This document shows, one piece after another, positions 1 through 9,086 of a stretch of DNA of 64,000 nt (positions within the stretch are counted from its first letter, which is position 1; the number at the start of each line of letters is the position of its first letter). The position numbers and the translations under genes were made by a program. The stretch is taken from assembly GCF_005937885.2 (NCBI RefSeq), contig NZ_CP042176.1, forward strand, positions 5,327,501 through 5,391,500. The letters run 5' to 3'. Under the pieces are notes generated by a model. That model worked only from the letters and a program-made list of their open reading frames with translations. It had not been told where the DNA came from and did not search any database. This stretch comes from Bradyrhizobium sp. KBS0727 (GTDB taxonomy: Bacteria; Pseudomonadota; Alphaproteobacteria; Rhizobiales; Xanthobacteraceae).

Positions 1-129
1 AACTTCAAGGCATATGGGGAATTCGACCAGGCTAACCGTCCGGCGGGCTGGAACACATGGCTGACGTTTGCGATATCGCCGACGGCACCCACCGAAGCGA
101 GGCCGACGCGCCACCTGATTACGAAGTAG
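1..129 (+). CDS. 3' end of SphA/MetA-type outer-membrane transporter (partial)
   Basis: An open frame enters from the left edge and ends with TAG at 127-129, giving the last 42 residues. The tail carries the run KAYGEFDQANRPAGWNTW, which I recognise as typical of the C-terminal end of the Phenol_MetA_deg / SphA family of beta-barrel transporter-like proteins in Bradyrhizobium. The gene is cut by the window edge, so its length and start are unknown. It converges on the AraC gene at 179-1180. The N-terminal part of a protein of the same family sits alone at 10209-10550. The family call rests on memory of the conserved tail, not on a search. Confidence 0.5.
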   Translation, partial: NFKAYGEFDQANRPAGWNTWLTFAISPTAPTEARPTRHLITK

Positions 130-178
130 ACCGGTAACGATGGGCTGGCTCGCCGGTACCGAGCCGCCTTCGAAACGC

Positions 179-1180
179 TCACTGGTAGGCGGAGCCCGCC
201 AGCGATGATGGACGATTCAGGAATTCGGGCCGCTGGTCCGCGGGCCGTCGCAAGGATTCCGACGGTGACTCGTTAAACAAGGCACGATAGGCGACCGCAA
301 AGCGCCCCAGTTCCCAGAAGCCGTGATCGGTCGCCAATCGAGTGACGGTTGTGGTCGACGAATCCGCCCGCTGAAGCGCCCGGTGGACAAGGTGCATTCT
401 CCGCAAGGAAAGAAAGCGAATTGGGCCCATCCCCAGATGCTTCTCGCAGGCGACGCGCAACGTTCGTTCCGCCACACCAATCGCCGCGCAAATCTCTGTC
501 AGATACAGCGGCCGGCAGGGGTGTGCCTCCAGGAATTCCTCGAACCGGGCGATGATGATGTCGTGGCGGCGGCCGCCGCTGGTCATATCCAGCGAGCATC
601 CCTCGGTCAGGCACCGGATCATCACAAGAATCAGCTCCTGCTCCAGCGCCCGTGTCACCTCGGGAAGCGAAAGAATATCCGGAGAAGTCTTGGCGAGCTG
701 TCCGACCATCTCATGAATCTTCAGCAGCCGTGACATCAGTGCGGGAGCTGGCCTGACCAGATGTTTCAAGGGCGACCCCGAATATTCGCGGCCGGTCAAG
801 GCTTTGCACGATGCATCGAGATCGTCCTCGGGGAGAGACATCGACCCCCAATCGCAGTTGGCCTCGGTCCGCCGATACATCAAGTCAGTGTCGTTGATAA
901 CGATATCGCCGGGCAAGACCGCCATACCGCAGTGTTGCATGGCCGGCTGGTCTGGCCTGGTTAGAAAGCCGATCGCCGCTCGATGCGGCTTGACAGTGCC
1001 GATGTAAACCCGGGGCAGATCCTCGTGAGCGCCGTGTACCCAGAGCTTGCCCATGCTGACTTGAGTCAATTCGGCGCGGAATTCTCCTTTCGCGGTCGGG
1101 AGAAGCTCTACCTCCACGGAACGAAAAGCCGATTGATAAGCAAACGGGTCGGTGAAGGTGAGCACGCTGCTCGAAGGCAT
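179..1180 (-). CDS. AraC family transcriptional regulator
   Basis: A 333-residue protein whose last ~110 residues form an AraC/XylS double helix-turn-helix. The first helix pair sits near LTEICAAIGVAERTLRVAC, and the second region has the family signature VTRLATDHGFWELGRFAVAYRALFNESPSE (split here around residues 280-315). The N-terminal ~200 residues resemble the cupin-like effector domain of AraC regulators but show no recognisable ligand motif. It probably binds DNA as an activator of an unidentified target. It is convergent with the transporter tail at 1-129. Two copies of a GCCGATTTTGCATAG-like motif lie 450-550 bp upstream and could be its sites, which is inference. Confidence 0.85.
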   Translation of the reverse strand: MPSSSVLTFTDPFAYQSAFRSVEVELLPTAKGEFRAELTQVSMGKLWVHGAHEDLPRVYIGTVKPHRAAIGFLTRPDQPAMQHCGMAVLPGDIVINDTDLMYRRTEANCDWGSMSLPEDDLDASCKALTGREYSGSPLKHLVRPAPALMSRLLKIHEMVGQLAKTSPDILSLPEVTRALEQELILVMIRCLTEGCSLDMTSGGRRHDIIIARFEEFLEAHPCRPLYLTEICAAIGVAERTLRVACEKHLGMGPIRFLSLRRMHLVHRALQRADSSTTTVTRLATDHGFWELGRFAVAYRALFNESPSESLRRPADQRPEFLNRPSSLAGSAYQ

Positions 1181-1631
1181 TTCCGCACTCCTGGATCAGC
1201 TGAAATTGCAACCGACTGCTTGACCGTGTTTTCATTTAAATGAGAAGCGATGAGCGAAATTCTCTTTGCCGATAATCGTCAGGGCACATGTACGGAATAT
1301 GACATAAAACCAGAGGATGCAGAACGCAAAAGGCTATCTCCAACGGAAATTGGTTACGAATCTCTTCGCGTACAATGTCGCGCTGCAAGCGCGTAAATCG
1401 GCGCTTGTCGAACGGAAGATCGTCGGCGTGCAATTCCTTGATGGCAATGGGATCGCTTTGGGCGACTCCCTGAACCGAGTAGTCCTAGCCTAATGTTATT
1501 CCGAGGATCGCCCCGGCCAACGCATTTAATCGCCTGTTTTTCATCGTGGCTCTCTGGAACACGTGGGAGAAGGGCAAATCCTTCGCACCACCGATCCAGA
1601 AGAGAAGTTTGGGGTGAGGAATAGTCGCAGT

Positions 1632-1647
1632 CTATGCAAATTCGGCA
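1632..1647 (-). repeat. CCGATTTTGCATAG-type dispersed motif, copy 1
   Basis: Minus-strand reading TGCCGAATTTGCATAG; differs by one base in the core from the three exact copies at 8886, 9008 and 10126. Lies upstream of the AraC gene at 179-1180. Confidence 0.45.
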
Positions 1648-1718
1648 CATTTGTCTTGCCGTTTAAATGAGCTTCATTCTGCCCCGCGGATGGCATCTCG
1701 CTCCGCGCTCATCTACGC

Positions 1719-1733
1719 GCCGTTTCTGCATAG
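1719..1733 (+). repeat. CCGATTTTGCATAG-type dispersed motif, copy 2 (degenerate)
   Basis: Reads GCCGTTTCTGCATAG, two mismatches from the exact copies. Together with the copy at 1632 it forms an inverted arrangement about 75 bp apart. Confidence 0.35.
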
Positions 1734-1882
1734 TCGATACATTTGAAATGCCTCATACAATCGAGTGAAGCGCGATCGTCCGCGTTAGGACAATACCGTT
1801 TACCTGTGACTATTTACCTGTGCCGTTGCGGTACAACCGCTCCCAATGCCCCTCGCATTGCGCTCATCAAGGAACGGTCTAG

Positions 1883-2686
1883 ATGAAGCTGTCCACAAGG
1901 CGCCGGCGATGGCTGTTCATTCTAGGGGCTGTGCCAATCGTCTATTTCATACTGGCTTACCTCGTGTTGCCTGCGATTTGGACGCACCACGAGCACGAAC
2001 CCGGTCTGGCTAATCTTCCCATGGTGACACGCACCAGCTCCGGCATTCCGGGCGATGCCCTTAACGTCGGACTTGTTGGTAGCAAGGAAGACATTATCCG
2101 CGCCATGCATGAGGCCGAATGGTTTCCGGCCGATCCAATCACGCTGCGCACGAGCATCGATATCATCGGCAGCGTTGTACTTGACCGGCCCTACCGCGAT
2201 GCCCCAGTCAGTCCCCTCTACTATGACGGAAAAAAGGAACAGCTTGCCTTCGAAAAACCGGACGGCAGAAGCGCAGATAAACGACATCACGTCCGCCTGT
2301 GGATGGTCCTTGAAAAAGGAACGGATGGCCGCCCTGTCTGGCTCGGCTCTATAACGTTCGATCGTGGGGTCGGGTTGAGCCATGACACGGGGCAAGTCAC
2401 CCATCACATTGGGCCAGACATCGATGCCGAACGCGACCTGCTAATGAACGATTTGCGTGCGGCGAGAATGGTCGAGACTTTCTTCCAGATTTCCGGAATT
2501 GGGCCGACCCTGCTCGCCCGGAATGGCGAGGGTGATCCCTATTATACAGATGGAGAAATCGACGTTGCCCGTCTTGTCCGTGACGGCGTCAAGAGAACGG
2601 AGCCGCCGACGACGTTGCCGCCTCCGAAGCTGATTGCCCTCAAGGATCAAGTCTGGCACGGCATCGGCAATGTCGTAACCCAATGA
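1883..2686 (+). CDS. LssY_C domain membrane-anchored protein
   Basis: A 267-residue protein with a positively charged start (KLSTRRRRW), one membrane segment at about residues 10-32, and a long exported region. The body matches the LssY C-terminal domain as I know it: the DPITLRTSI stretch, then SPLYYDGKKEQLAFEKP, then the HHVRLWMVLEKG and HHIGPDIDAERD segments. LssY_C proteins are of unknown biochemical role; some are fused to PAP2 phosphatases. This copy has only the LssY_C part. It stands alone, followed 124 bp later by another membrane protein gene on the same strand, so the two may be cotranscribed. Confidence 0.75.
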   Translation: MKLSTRRRRWLFILGAVPIVYFILAYLVLPAIWTHHEHEPGLANLPMVTRTSSGIPGDALNVGLVGSKEDIIRAMHEAEWFPADPITLRTSIDIIGSVVLDRPYRDAPVSPLYYDGKKEQLAFEKPDGRSADKRHHVRLWMVLEKGTDGRPVWLGSITFDRGVGLSHDTGQVTHHIGPDIDAERDLLMNDLRAARMVETFFQISGIGPTLLARNGEGDPYYTDGEIDVARLVRDGVKRTEPPTTLPPPKLIALKDQVWHGIGNVVTQ

Positions 2687-2810
2687 GGACCGGGGCAACT
2701 CGGCATGCGGCTGCCGTTCGCCCGCCGGCGTTTCGCGTGACACTGAAAGGTCGGCGATAGGGCGGGTAGCGATAGAACGGGTTCGGTATTCAGGTTGATC
2801 GGACAGACTG

Positions 2811-3566
2811 ATGGAAAACCTGACGCATTACCCCGCACTGGTGTTCGCGGCAGCCTTTGTCTCTTTATCGCTCGCCTCAGAGACGGGGGCGTGGTTGCGA
2901 CGGCGCTATTCAGGCGCCAGCGACGAGCGGAATGAGGCTCTCAGTGTCATCCTCGGCGCTACACTGACGCTGCTGGCACTAATTATCGGTTTCAGCTTTT
3001 CGATGGCCACCAACCGCTACGATCAGCGCAAGAATTTCGAGGAAGCAGAAGCTAACGCGATCGGAACCGAACTCTTGCGCGCCGACCTTCTACCTGCGGC
3101 CGATGCCTCAAGCGTGCGCAAGCTTCTCGGCGACTATCTCGACCAGCGCATCGCGTTCTACATCAATAAGGACGATATGCGCCGGACGCGGATCGACGAG
3201 CGTATTGGTCAATTGGAGACTGAGCTCTGGGCTGCGGTCCGCTCGCCGGCTCAAGCACAACCGACGCCTGTTGCTGCGCTGGTGCTCATTGGCATGAACG
3301 ACGTGATCAATTCTCAGGGTTATACTCAAGCGGCCTATTGGAATCGGATTCCCACGGCCGCGTGGTGTCTAATGGCCGCCATTGCGGTATGCTCCAACGT
3401 GCTGTTCGGCTACCGGGTGCGAAACGCGGGAAAGCTTTCTCTCGTTCTACCGCTCGTCGTCTCAATTTCCTTACTTCTGATCGCCGACATCGATGCTCCG
3501 CGGCATGGCCTGATACACGTCAGTCCGCAGAACCTTGAAAGTCTGGCGAGATCACTCGGGCACTGA
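2811..3566 (+). CDS. DUF4239 / bestrophin-like integral membrane protein
   Basis: A 251-residue membrane protein. Two membrane helices lie at about residues 7-25 and 43-65, followed by a cytosolic or periplasmic helical region (EEAEANAIGTELLRADLLP, about 75-95, a hallmark of the DUF4239 family) and two more helices near 178-200 and 207-225. The pattern matches the 'bestrophin-like domain' proteins common in Bradyrhizobium. Transport function is not shown. The gene follows the LssY_C gene on the same strand with a 124-bp gap and no obvious terminator. Confidence 0.65.
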   Translation: MENLTHYPALVFAAAFVSLSLASETGAWLRRRYSGASDERNEALSVILGATLTLLALIIGFSFSMATNRYDQRKNFEEAEANAIGTELLRADLLPAADASSVRKLLGDYLDQRIAFYINKDDMRRTRIDERIGQLETELWAAVRSPAQAQPTPVAALVLIGMNDVINSQGYTQAAYWNRIPTAAWCLMAAIAVCSNVLFGYRVRNAGKLSLVLPLVVSISLLLIADIDAPRHGLIHVSPQNLESLARSLGH

Positions 3567-3693
3567 AGTTCATCGCGGCGAACACGCTGCATTCCTTGTG
3601 CTTTCGGGGAGCGAGCACCTCGTCAGCGCCGGTGAGAAGCGCGAGCGGCCTTCGCGATCAATTACGACGGAAGCCCTAGTCAAGCCAAGATGG

Positions 3694-3975
3694 TCAACCA
3701 CCTGGACCAACATTACAAGTGTTACGGGTGCAATCCTGGTAAACGCCCCGACACTCGGAGGATGGTATTTGCTTCAGGGACCGGCAGTCTCGATATCGCG
3801 CCCGACAGGTATTTACGCATTGCTGTTTGGCTGTCTGAGCCGCCGCCAGGGTGAAAGGGGCGAGATCGGCGTCGCGCGCATTGAGGGTTCCCGCACTCAC
3901 GGCCAGTGAAAGCAACGACAGAAGCATGGTGAAGAGTACGGAGACGAAGGCAAACGACTGGTTGCTACATTTCAT
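3694..3975 (-). CDS. Small secreted cysteine-containing protein
   Basis: A 93-residue product starting with a clear signal peptide (hydrophobic core FAFVSVLFTMLLSLLSLAV, cleavage likely after VSAG). The mature part has six cysteines (positions about 53, 57, 64, 74, 81, 86) that could form disulfides, as in CVNTCRARYRDC. I do not recognise the family and assign no function. It is located downstream of the DUF4239 gene in opposite orientation. The signal peptide and the regular cysteine spacing are the only evidence that it is a real gene. Confidence 0.55.
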   Translation of the reverse strand: MKCSNQSFAFVSVLFTMLLSLLSLAVSAGTLNARDADLAPFTLAAAQTAKQQCVNTCRARYRDCRSLKQIPSSECRGVYQDCTRNTCNVGPGG

Positions 3976-4109
3976 GGCCTAACCCCCTAAGGTCAGCGAG
4001 CTTGGAATGACGCTGCCGTTCGTCAGTAAAGTACAGCCTTTGTTCGTCCGCAACAACTTCTCGCACGGAATTGATCATTACCGACTGGCGACGCAGCGGT
4101 TGTAGGCCG

Positions 4110-5849
4110 TCAGTTCGATTTGTGCCTGACATACCTGCCGGGCGCCGGCTCGATGACGCCATAGGCCTCGTTACCGGCATGCACAGGCGCCGGAACGATT
4201 CCGTTCGAATGCCGCTTCATCCAGGCATCCCAATCGGGCCACCAGCTTCCGGGCTTTTCTTCGGCCCGGTCAATCCAGTCCTTGGCTTCGCAATTAAGGT
4301 CGTCATTCAACCAGTGACTGCGCTTGTTGCGCGCCGGAGGATTGATCACGCCGGCCACGTGACCGCTTGCGGCGAGCACAAAGCGGGGATTTGTACCCAT
4401 GAGATCCTTTGAGCGGTAGGCACTCTGCCAAGGCACGATGTGATCCTCGCGCGAGGCCAGCACATAGAGGGGAATTTTGACCCTCGACAGGTCGATCGAC
4501 AGCCCGCATTGCGTGGTCTTGCCCGGCTCCTTGATCTTGTTTTCGAGGTAGGTATTGCGCGTGTACCAGCAGTACATCGGGCCCGGCAGGCTGACGCTGT
4601 CGGAGTCCCAGTACAACAGGTCAAATGCGTCGGGCGTTGCTCCCTTCATATAGCTGTCGACGACATACCGCCAAATCAGGTCATTGGCACGCAACGTTCC
4701 AAAGGTAAACGCCAGCTCTTTGCCCGGCAGAATGCCGCCCCTGCCTATGGTCGCCTCGCGCAACGCGACCGACGCGTCATCGATCAAAAGCCCGATGTCA
4801 CCGGTATCGGCAAAGTCGAGCATCGTCGTCAGCAGCGTCAGACTCGTGAGCTTGTTCTCGCCACGCGCCGCCAGCACTGCTGCGGCGCAGCTCATGATCG
4901 TGCCGCCGACACAGAAACCAAGCGCATGCACCTGCTCCACCTTCGCGATGTCGCGGACCACGTCGATCGCCTGCAGAGGCCCCTTCGTCAGGTAGTCGTC
5001 CCACGTCAGATGGCCGATTTCGGGCACCGCGCTGCGCCAGGAAATGAGGAACACATGATGGCCCTGTGCGACGGCGTATTCGACAAGCGAATTGCCTTTT
5101 CCGAGGTCGAGAAGATAGTATTTATTGATGCACGGCGGTACGATCAGCAGCGGCGTCCGCTCAACGTTGGCTGTCTGTGGCGTGTATTCGATCAGCTGTA
5201 TCAATTCGTTCTCGAAGACGACTGAACCGGGCGTGATCGCAAGATTGCCGCCGACTTCAAAGGCCGATTCGTCAACACGCGTGATTCGGCCTTTCCTGAT
5301 GTCCTCGATCAGATTCGCCATCCCGCTTGCCAGGCTCGTCGAGCGCGTTTCAATAGCGGTCCGGATCACTTCGGGATTCGTCGCCGGAAAATTTGACGGG
5401 CTCAGCGCGTCAATGAACTGCCGGGCATAAAAGCGCAACTGCAACTTCGTCTTGCCGTCAACCTGCGCGCCTTCGACCAGGTCATGCAGTTGTCTTGCCG
5501 CCAGCAAATACGATTGCTTGAGGAGATCGAAGTAAGGGGCCTCCTGCCACGCCTCGTCCTTGAAGCGCTTGTCGCCGCGGATCGGCTGGATTTCAGACTT
5601 GGCTCCGAGGGAGAATGTCCTGATCGCCGCCGTGTTCCAGAAGCGCCAAACCTGCGTCAGGTATTGGCGCTGCATATCCAGAGCAAACGCAAAAGGCGAA
5701 AAGCCTTGCCCTGTTGGAGCCGGATTCTTGCCGCCCACTCCCATGGTCGTCGCGAGGGCTTCGTCGAATTGCTTCATCGACTGCTGACCGGCTTGCATCA
5801 GGCGCTCGAAGTACTCGGATGGATCCCCTGGCGAGGTGAAGCTATTCAT
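4110..5849 (-). CDS. phaC: Class I poly(3-hydroxyalkanoate) synthase
   Basis: A 579-residue protein, the usual class I PhaC length. It polymerises (R)-3-hydroxyacyl-CoA into polyhydroxyalkanoate at the surface of storage granules. The lipase-like box reads GFCVGG with the nucleophile at C313; the other triad members are D469 (SREDH) and H497 (SGHVAG), spaced as in Cupriavidus PhaC. The N-terminal PhaC_N domain occupies about residues 60-230 and the alpha/beta-hydrolase core about 230-560. A GGAG ribosome site precedes the ATG. No phasin, phaA or phaB lies beside it. The acyl-CoA synthetase at 6398 is divergently transcribed across a 550-bp gap. Confidence 0.95.
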   Translation of the reverse strand: MNSFTSPGDPSEYFERLMQAGQQSMKQFDEALATTMGVGGKNPAPTGQGFSPFAFALDMQRQYLTQVWRFWNTAAIRTFSLGAKSEIQPIRGDKRFKDEAWQEAPYFDLLKQSYLLAARQLHDLVEGAQVDGKTKLQLRFYARQFIDALSPSNFPATNPEVIRTAIETRSTSLASGMANLIEDIRKGRITRVDESAFEVGGNLAITPGSVVFENELIQLIEYTPQTANVERTPLLIVPPCINKYYLLDLGKGNSLVEYAVAQGHHVFLISWRSAVPEIGHLTWDDYLTKGPLQAIDVVRDIAKVEQVHALGFCVGGTIMSCAAAVLAARGENKLTSLTLLTTMLDFADTGDIGLLIDDASVALREATIGRGGILPGKELAFTFGTLRANDLIWRYVVDSYMKGATPDAFDLLYWDSDSVSLPGPMYCWYTRNTYLENKIKEPGKTTQCGLSIDLSRVKIPLYVLASREDHIVPWQSAYRSKDLMGTNPRFVLAASGHVAGVINPPARNKRSHWLNDDLNCEAKDWIDRAEEKPGSWWPDWDAWMKRHSNGIVPAPVHAGNEAYGVIEPAPGRYVRHKSN

Positions 5850-6397
5850 GCGCGTGTCTCCTTCGCAGTCGCTCGGCAGCTACCTCCGCAATTTTTGGTC
5901 CAGAGCCGCTCTTACGACAAGGTAATTGTTGTCGAGCCGCGCACACGTCGCATGCTGATATTGCGTCGCAGCATATTGTGATCTTCCGCTGATTCACGTG
6001 CACTCTTGAGGTCGGCTTCACCCAGGCCTGCTCCACCGACACTTTATCTTCGCCGAGAACGTCGACGACCGCAGCAACGACAGACGACGGTCGCGACGGT
6101 ATCGGATTGCGCGCAATCGACACCAATGATTGGTAGCCAGCCTATTGATAGCGGCTTCGAAGCGGGAGGTTCGAGTGGTCCGATCCACAGGTGAGTTTCG
6201 GACAACGCCAATAACGACCGGCAATGAATGATGTACTTTTGCCGGGCGGATTCTCAGCTCCACCGAGAATCAAACCCACCGTCATCCCCGCAATCGTTCT
6301 ACTATTACCATCGCCGAGGGGCCGGATGAATTCGGGTATAACGAACCTTCCTGCGGCCGAAAAAATGGCAACGATGGCCAAAACAGGGAGGTCGAAT
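5850..6397. other. Divergent intergenic region between phaC and the acyl-CoA synthetase
   Basis: About 550 bp that should carry both promoters. The frame of the synthetase stays open back to 6224 but encodes sequence unlike the family, so I treat it as leader. No FixK box, inverted repeat or small gene was recognised. Confidence 0.4.
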
Positions 6398-8014
6398 ATG
6401 CCTGTCGCAACGCGCGAACATCCGGAACAGCCGCTGCACGAGTATCTCCGCAAGCATGCGCGCGAGCGGCCGGAGAAGCCCGCATGTATTTGGTATGGCC
6501 GCGCCATCACCTTCGCCGAACTTGATCGCGCGAGCGATGCGTTTGCGGCGCGGCTCCAGGAACTAGGAGTGCGCAAGGGCGAGCCAGTTGCGCTTTTTAT
6601 GAACAACTGCCCGCAATACTTGATGGCGCAGTACGGCATCCAGAAGATCGGCGCCATCGCCTCGCCATGCGGCGCACTGAACAAGGAGCATGAGCTGCAT
6701 TACCAGCTCGACGATCTCGGCGCGCGCGTGATCGTCGCTGCCGAGCCGCTGCTACCCATTGTCCGCCAGGTGCGCGGCAATACCGCGCTGGAGCACGTGT
6801 TCGTCGTCCGCTACCACGATCTGCTGCCCGATCAGCCGAAAATCACCGTGCCGGACGAATTGATTAGGATGGCCGCCGAAAGGGCGCCTTTAGTCGCCGA
6901 CGCCGAGGATTTCCTCGCCGTCGCCGCGAGCGGCGCCACGCCGACAGACGTCACCATCGACATGGATGATACCGCCCTCATGGTCTACACCTCAGGAAGC
7001 ACCGGGCGGCCGAAGGGCGCGATGCTGACCTATCGCAACGCCTGGTTCAAGTCAGCGGCAACGGTGCATTGCAATGGTCTGAGTGCCGACGACGTACTCC
7101 TCTCGATCGCGCCGCTTTATCATATTGCGGGCATGGTGATGGGAGTCAACGCGCCGATCTATGCGGGAGCGAGCTCGGTTCTGCTGTACCGGTTTGACCC
7201 ACTGACCGCACTTCAAGCGATCGATCGTCATCAAGTAAGCTGGTGGTACAGCGTGGCACCGATGAACGTCGCAATGACGCAACTTCCGAACGCGCGCGAC
7301 TTCAAGCTGACAAGCCTGCGCGTCAACCCTGTGACCAGTTTCGGTATCGACTGGACCGAGGCACTCGCCAAACAGTGGCGTGGCTTCGCTTCCAATTGCG
7401 AAACGTTCGAAGCAGCCTACGGCCTCACCGAAACACACACGGTGGATACCTATATGCCTCGGAAGGCGGTGCGCTGGGGGACGCATGGCATGCCAGTGCC
7501 GGGCAACGAGATCCGCATCGTCGACCCAGATTCTGGCACAGACACCCTGCCCGGCGTTCCCGGAGAAATCGTCCTCCGCAGCCCCGGGGTATTCAAGGGT
7601 TATCGGAACCGGCCCGATGCGACCGCAGAGACGCTCCGCGGCGGCTGGTTGCACACCGGCGACATGGGGTGCGTCGACGCCGAGGGCTATTTGACCTTCA
7701 TGGGGCGCTTCAAGGAGATGATCAAGGTCTCCGGTTACAGCGTATTCCCCGAAGATGTAGAGGCGATTTTGAACAAGCACGCAGCTATTGCACAATCTGC
7801 GGCTATCGGCGTGCCCGACCCTACAAAGGGTGAGGTCGTGAAAGCGTTCATTGTGCGCGAGCCCGGCGCCGCGCTGGACGCGCCCGCGCTCGTTGCCTGG
7901 GCCCGACAAAACATGGCCCCGTACAAGGTGCCGCGCGACATCCGGTTCGTCGAAGAGCTGCCGCGGTCGCCCGCAGGGAAACTCCTGCGACGCCTGCTCA
8001 AGGACCAAGCTTAA
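6398..8014 (+). CDS. AMP-forming acyl-CoA synthetase (AMP-binding family)
   Basis: With the start at 6398 the product has 538 residues, normal for the family. An ATG earlier in frame (6224) would add 58 residues of no recognisable homology, whereas the chosen ATG follows GGGAGG by about 6 bp. Motifs in order: the P-loop YTSGSTGRPKG at about residue 197, the YGLTE adenylate motif near 341, the HTGDMG hinge region near 420, and the C-terminal catalytic lysine in PRSPAGKLLRR near 527. It activates a carboxylic acid to its CoA thioester; the substrate (medium or long-chain fatty acid, or aromatic acid) cannot be told. It could feed PHA synthesis, as phaC is its divergent neighbour, but that is inference. 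Confidence 0.9.
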   Translation: MPVATREHPEQPLHEYLRKHARERPEKPACIWYGRAITFAELDRASDAFAARLQELGVRKGEPVALFMNNCPQYLMAQYGIQKIGAIASPCGALNKEHELHYQLDDLGARVIVAAEPLLPIVRQVRGNTALEHVFVVRYHDLLPDQPKITVPDELIRMAAERAPLVADAEDFLAVAASGATPTDVTIDMDDTALMVYTSGSTGRPKGAMLTYRNAWFKSAATVHCNGLSADDVLLSIAPLYHIAGMVMGVNAPIYAGASSVLLYRFDPLTALQAIDRHQVSWWYSVAPMNVAMTQLPNARDFKLTSLRVNPVTSFGIDWTEALAKQWRGFASNCETFEAAYGLTETHTVDTYMPRKAVRWGTHGMPVPGNEIRIVDPDSGTDTLPGVPGEIVLRSPGVFKGYRNRPDATAETLRGGWLHTGDMGCVDAEGYLTFMGRFKEMIKVSGYSVFPEDVEAILNKHAAIAQSAAIGVPDPTKGEVVKAFIVREPGAALDAPALVAWARQNMAPYKVPRDIRFVEELPRSPAGKLLRRLLKDQA

Positions 8015-8161
8015 GGGCGTCACGCCGACAAGGCGTCCCAAAATCACTTCCGATTCGGGCTAATCGCACCTTTCCTCGCGGCCCATGCGGAGGAATTCTC
8101 TTGGAACATCAGCATCAAAGGCGCTCGATGCTACAAACGGCTTAGCAACGCAGGTGTCGGC

Positions 8162-8497
8162 TTGACCGCATTGGAACCACAGCACGAAGGCGTCGTGAGA
8201 TCTCGCGTCGTGAAGCGCTCGATTGTCGTTGCCGGTCACAAGACCAGTGTCAGCCTCGAAGATGCCTTCTGGAACGGGCTAAAGGAAATCTCCGGTCTCC
8301 GAAACATGACGATGTCGGAGCTGGTGGGCGAAATCGACCACAATCGACAGCAAGGCAATTTGTCCTCCGCCATCCGCCTGTTCGTTCTCGACCACTTCAA
8401 AAACTCCGTCGTGACAACCGCGCTGGATTCGCTTCCGCAAACAAGAACGGTCGGCGGAGAAGTGTCACGACCGAAACACTCCAGCACGCCAACGTGA
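8162..8497 (+). CDS. Ribbon-helix-helix domain protein
   Basis: Up to 111 residues. The core VKRSIVVAGHKTSVSLEDAF, followed by WNGLKEISGLRNMTMSELVGEID and NLSSAIRLFVLDHF, is the RHH_4 family seen widely in Rhizobiales; these proteins are presumed DNA-binding dimers. The first in-frame start is TTG at 8162; a GTG at 8195 would give the ~100-residue form usual for relatives and is the more likely start. The C-terminal ~25 residues are poorly conserved. Target genes are unknown. It stands alone between the synthetase and the lipoyl ORF. Confidence 0.75.
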   Translation: MTALEPQHEGVVRSRVVKRSIVVAGHKTSVSLEDAFWNGLKEISGLRNMTMSELVGEIDHNRQQGNLSSAIRLFVLDHFKNSVVTTALDSLPQTRTVGGEVSRPKHSSTPT

Positions 8498-8651
8498 AGA
8501 CCGACCTTGCGTTCGAAAACGGCAGGAAATCTCGCTCGAAAGAAGCCCGCAACTAGGCGGACCCGCTCCTGACCGCGGGTATTGTCGAGCGTGATCTTTG
8601 CCTACCTCATGACAGCAACCTCCCTGCTCAACCCGGCTTCCTAACGGATGA

Positions 8652-8882
8652 CTATCTGGGACGCTGCAGTCTATGCGCAAAGTCGACCGTAGCTATGGCC
8701 CCCACGGGTGCGGTTGAGCCTTCGGCCACCTCGATGGTGCGGCCGTCACCGGACGCCACGATCTCGGTGGCAATCTTCTCGGTTTCCACCACGAACAATA
8801 CATCGCCGCTGCGCACCTGATCGCCGGGCGCAACATGCCAAGACGCCACCATGCCCTCGATCTTGATACGAAGATTTTTCAC
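8652..8882 (-). CDS. Short lipoyl/biotinyl-attachment domain protein, possibly truncated
   Basis: A 76-residue product made only of a lipoyl-type hammerhead: EGMVASWHVAPGDQVRSGD, then the modification motif VVETEKIATEIVA with the acceptor lysine at residue 36. This is the swinging-arm domain of 2-oxoacid dehydrogenase E2 subunits. The usual N-terminal strand (a P-K-x-G-M/L-x-M-x-E-G pattern) is shortened to MKNLRIKIEG, so several residues seem lost. No E1, E2 core or E3 gene is near. An exact CCGATTTTGCATAG copy lies 4-18 bp upstream of the start codon. It may be a free-standing carrier or a remnant. Confidence 0.5.
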   Translation of the reverse strand: MKNLRIKIEGMVASWHVAPGDQVRSGDVLFVVETEKIATEIVASGDGRTIEVAEGSTAPVGAIATVDFAHRLQRPR

Positions 8883-8885
8883 CGT

Positions 8886-8900
8886 GCCGATTTTGCATAG
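8886..8900 (+). repeat. GCCGATTTTGCATAG dispersed motif, copy 3 (exact)
   Basis: Exact 15-bp match to the copy at 10126-10140. It sits immediately upstream of the minus-strand lipoyl ORF. Confidence 0.55.
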
Positions 8901-9007
8901 CGCGCATTGGTCGATTCTCGGCCAATAGCGATCTTGTACCCGAACGATGGGGAGCTCCGGCGTGGTCGTTATCCTGTGCCTTTATGTAGCTGCGATGTGG
9001 GTGGTTG

Positions 9008-9022
9008 ACCGATTTTGCATAG
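9008..9022 (+). repeat. ACCGATTTTGCATAG dispersed motif, copy 4
   Basis: Fourteen of fifteen bases match the other exact copies. It lies between the divergent lipoyl ORF and the DUF3551-type gene. Confidence 0.55.
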
Positions 9023-9086
9023 GCAGTTCGCAATCGGCCTCCTAGGGTTCTCTCTCAAGATGAAGGCCGAAGTTAATGCTGACGGC

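Larger units (their letters stand above)
1181..1882. other. Long intergenic region with two CCGATTTTGCATAG-like motifs
   Basis: About 700 bp without a convincing gene. Short reading frames on the minus strand at 1236-1650 have no recognisable domain, no good ribosome binding site and an atypical composition. The region holds two copies of the dispersed motif: reverse orientation at 1632-1647 (TGCCGAATTTGCATAG on the minus strand) and forward at 1719-1733 (GCCGTTTCTGCATAG). Confidence 0.5.

Noticed and set aside
1236..1650. Two overlapping minus-strand frames in the first intergenic region
   Set aside because: No ribosome site, no recognisable domain, codon use unlike the neighbours.
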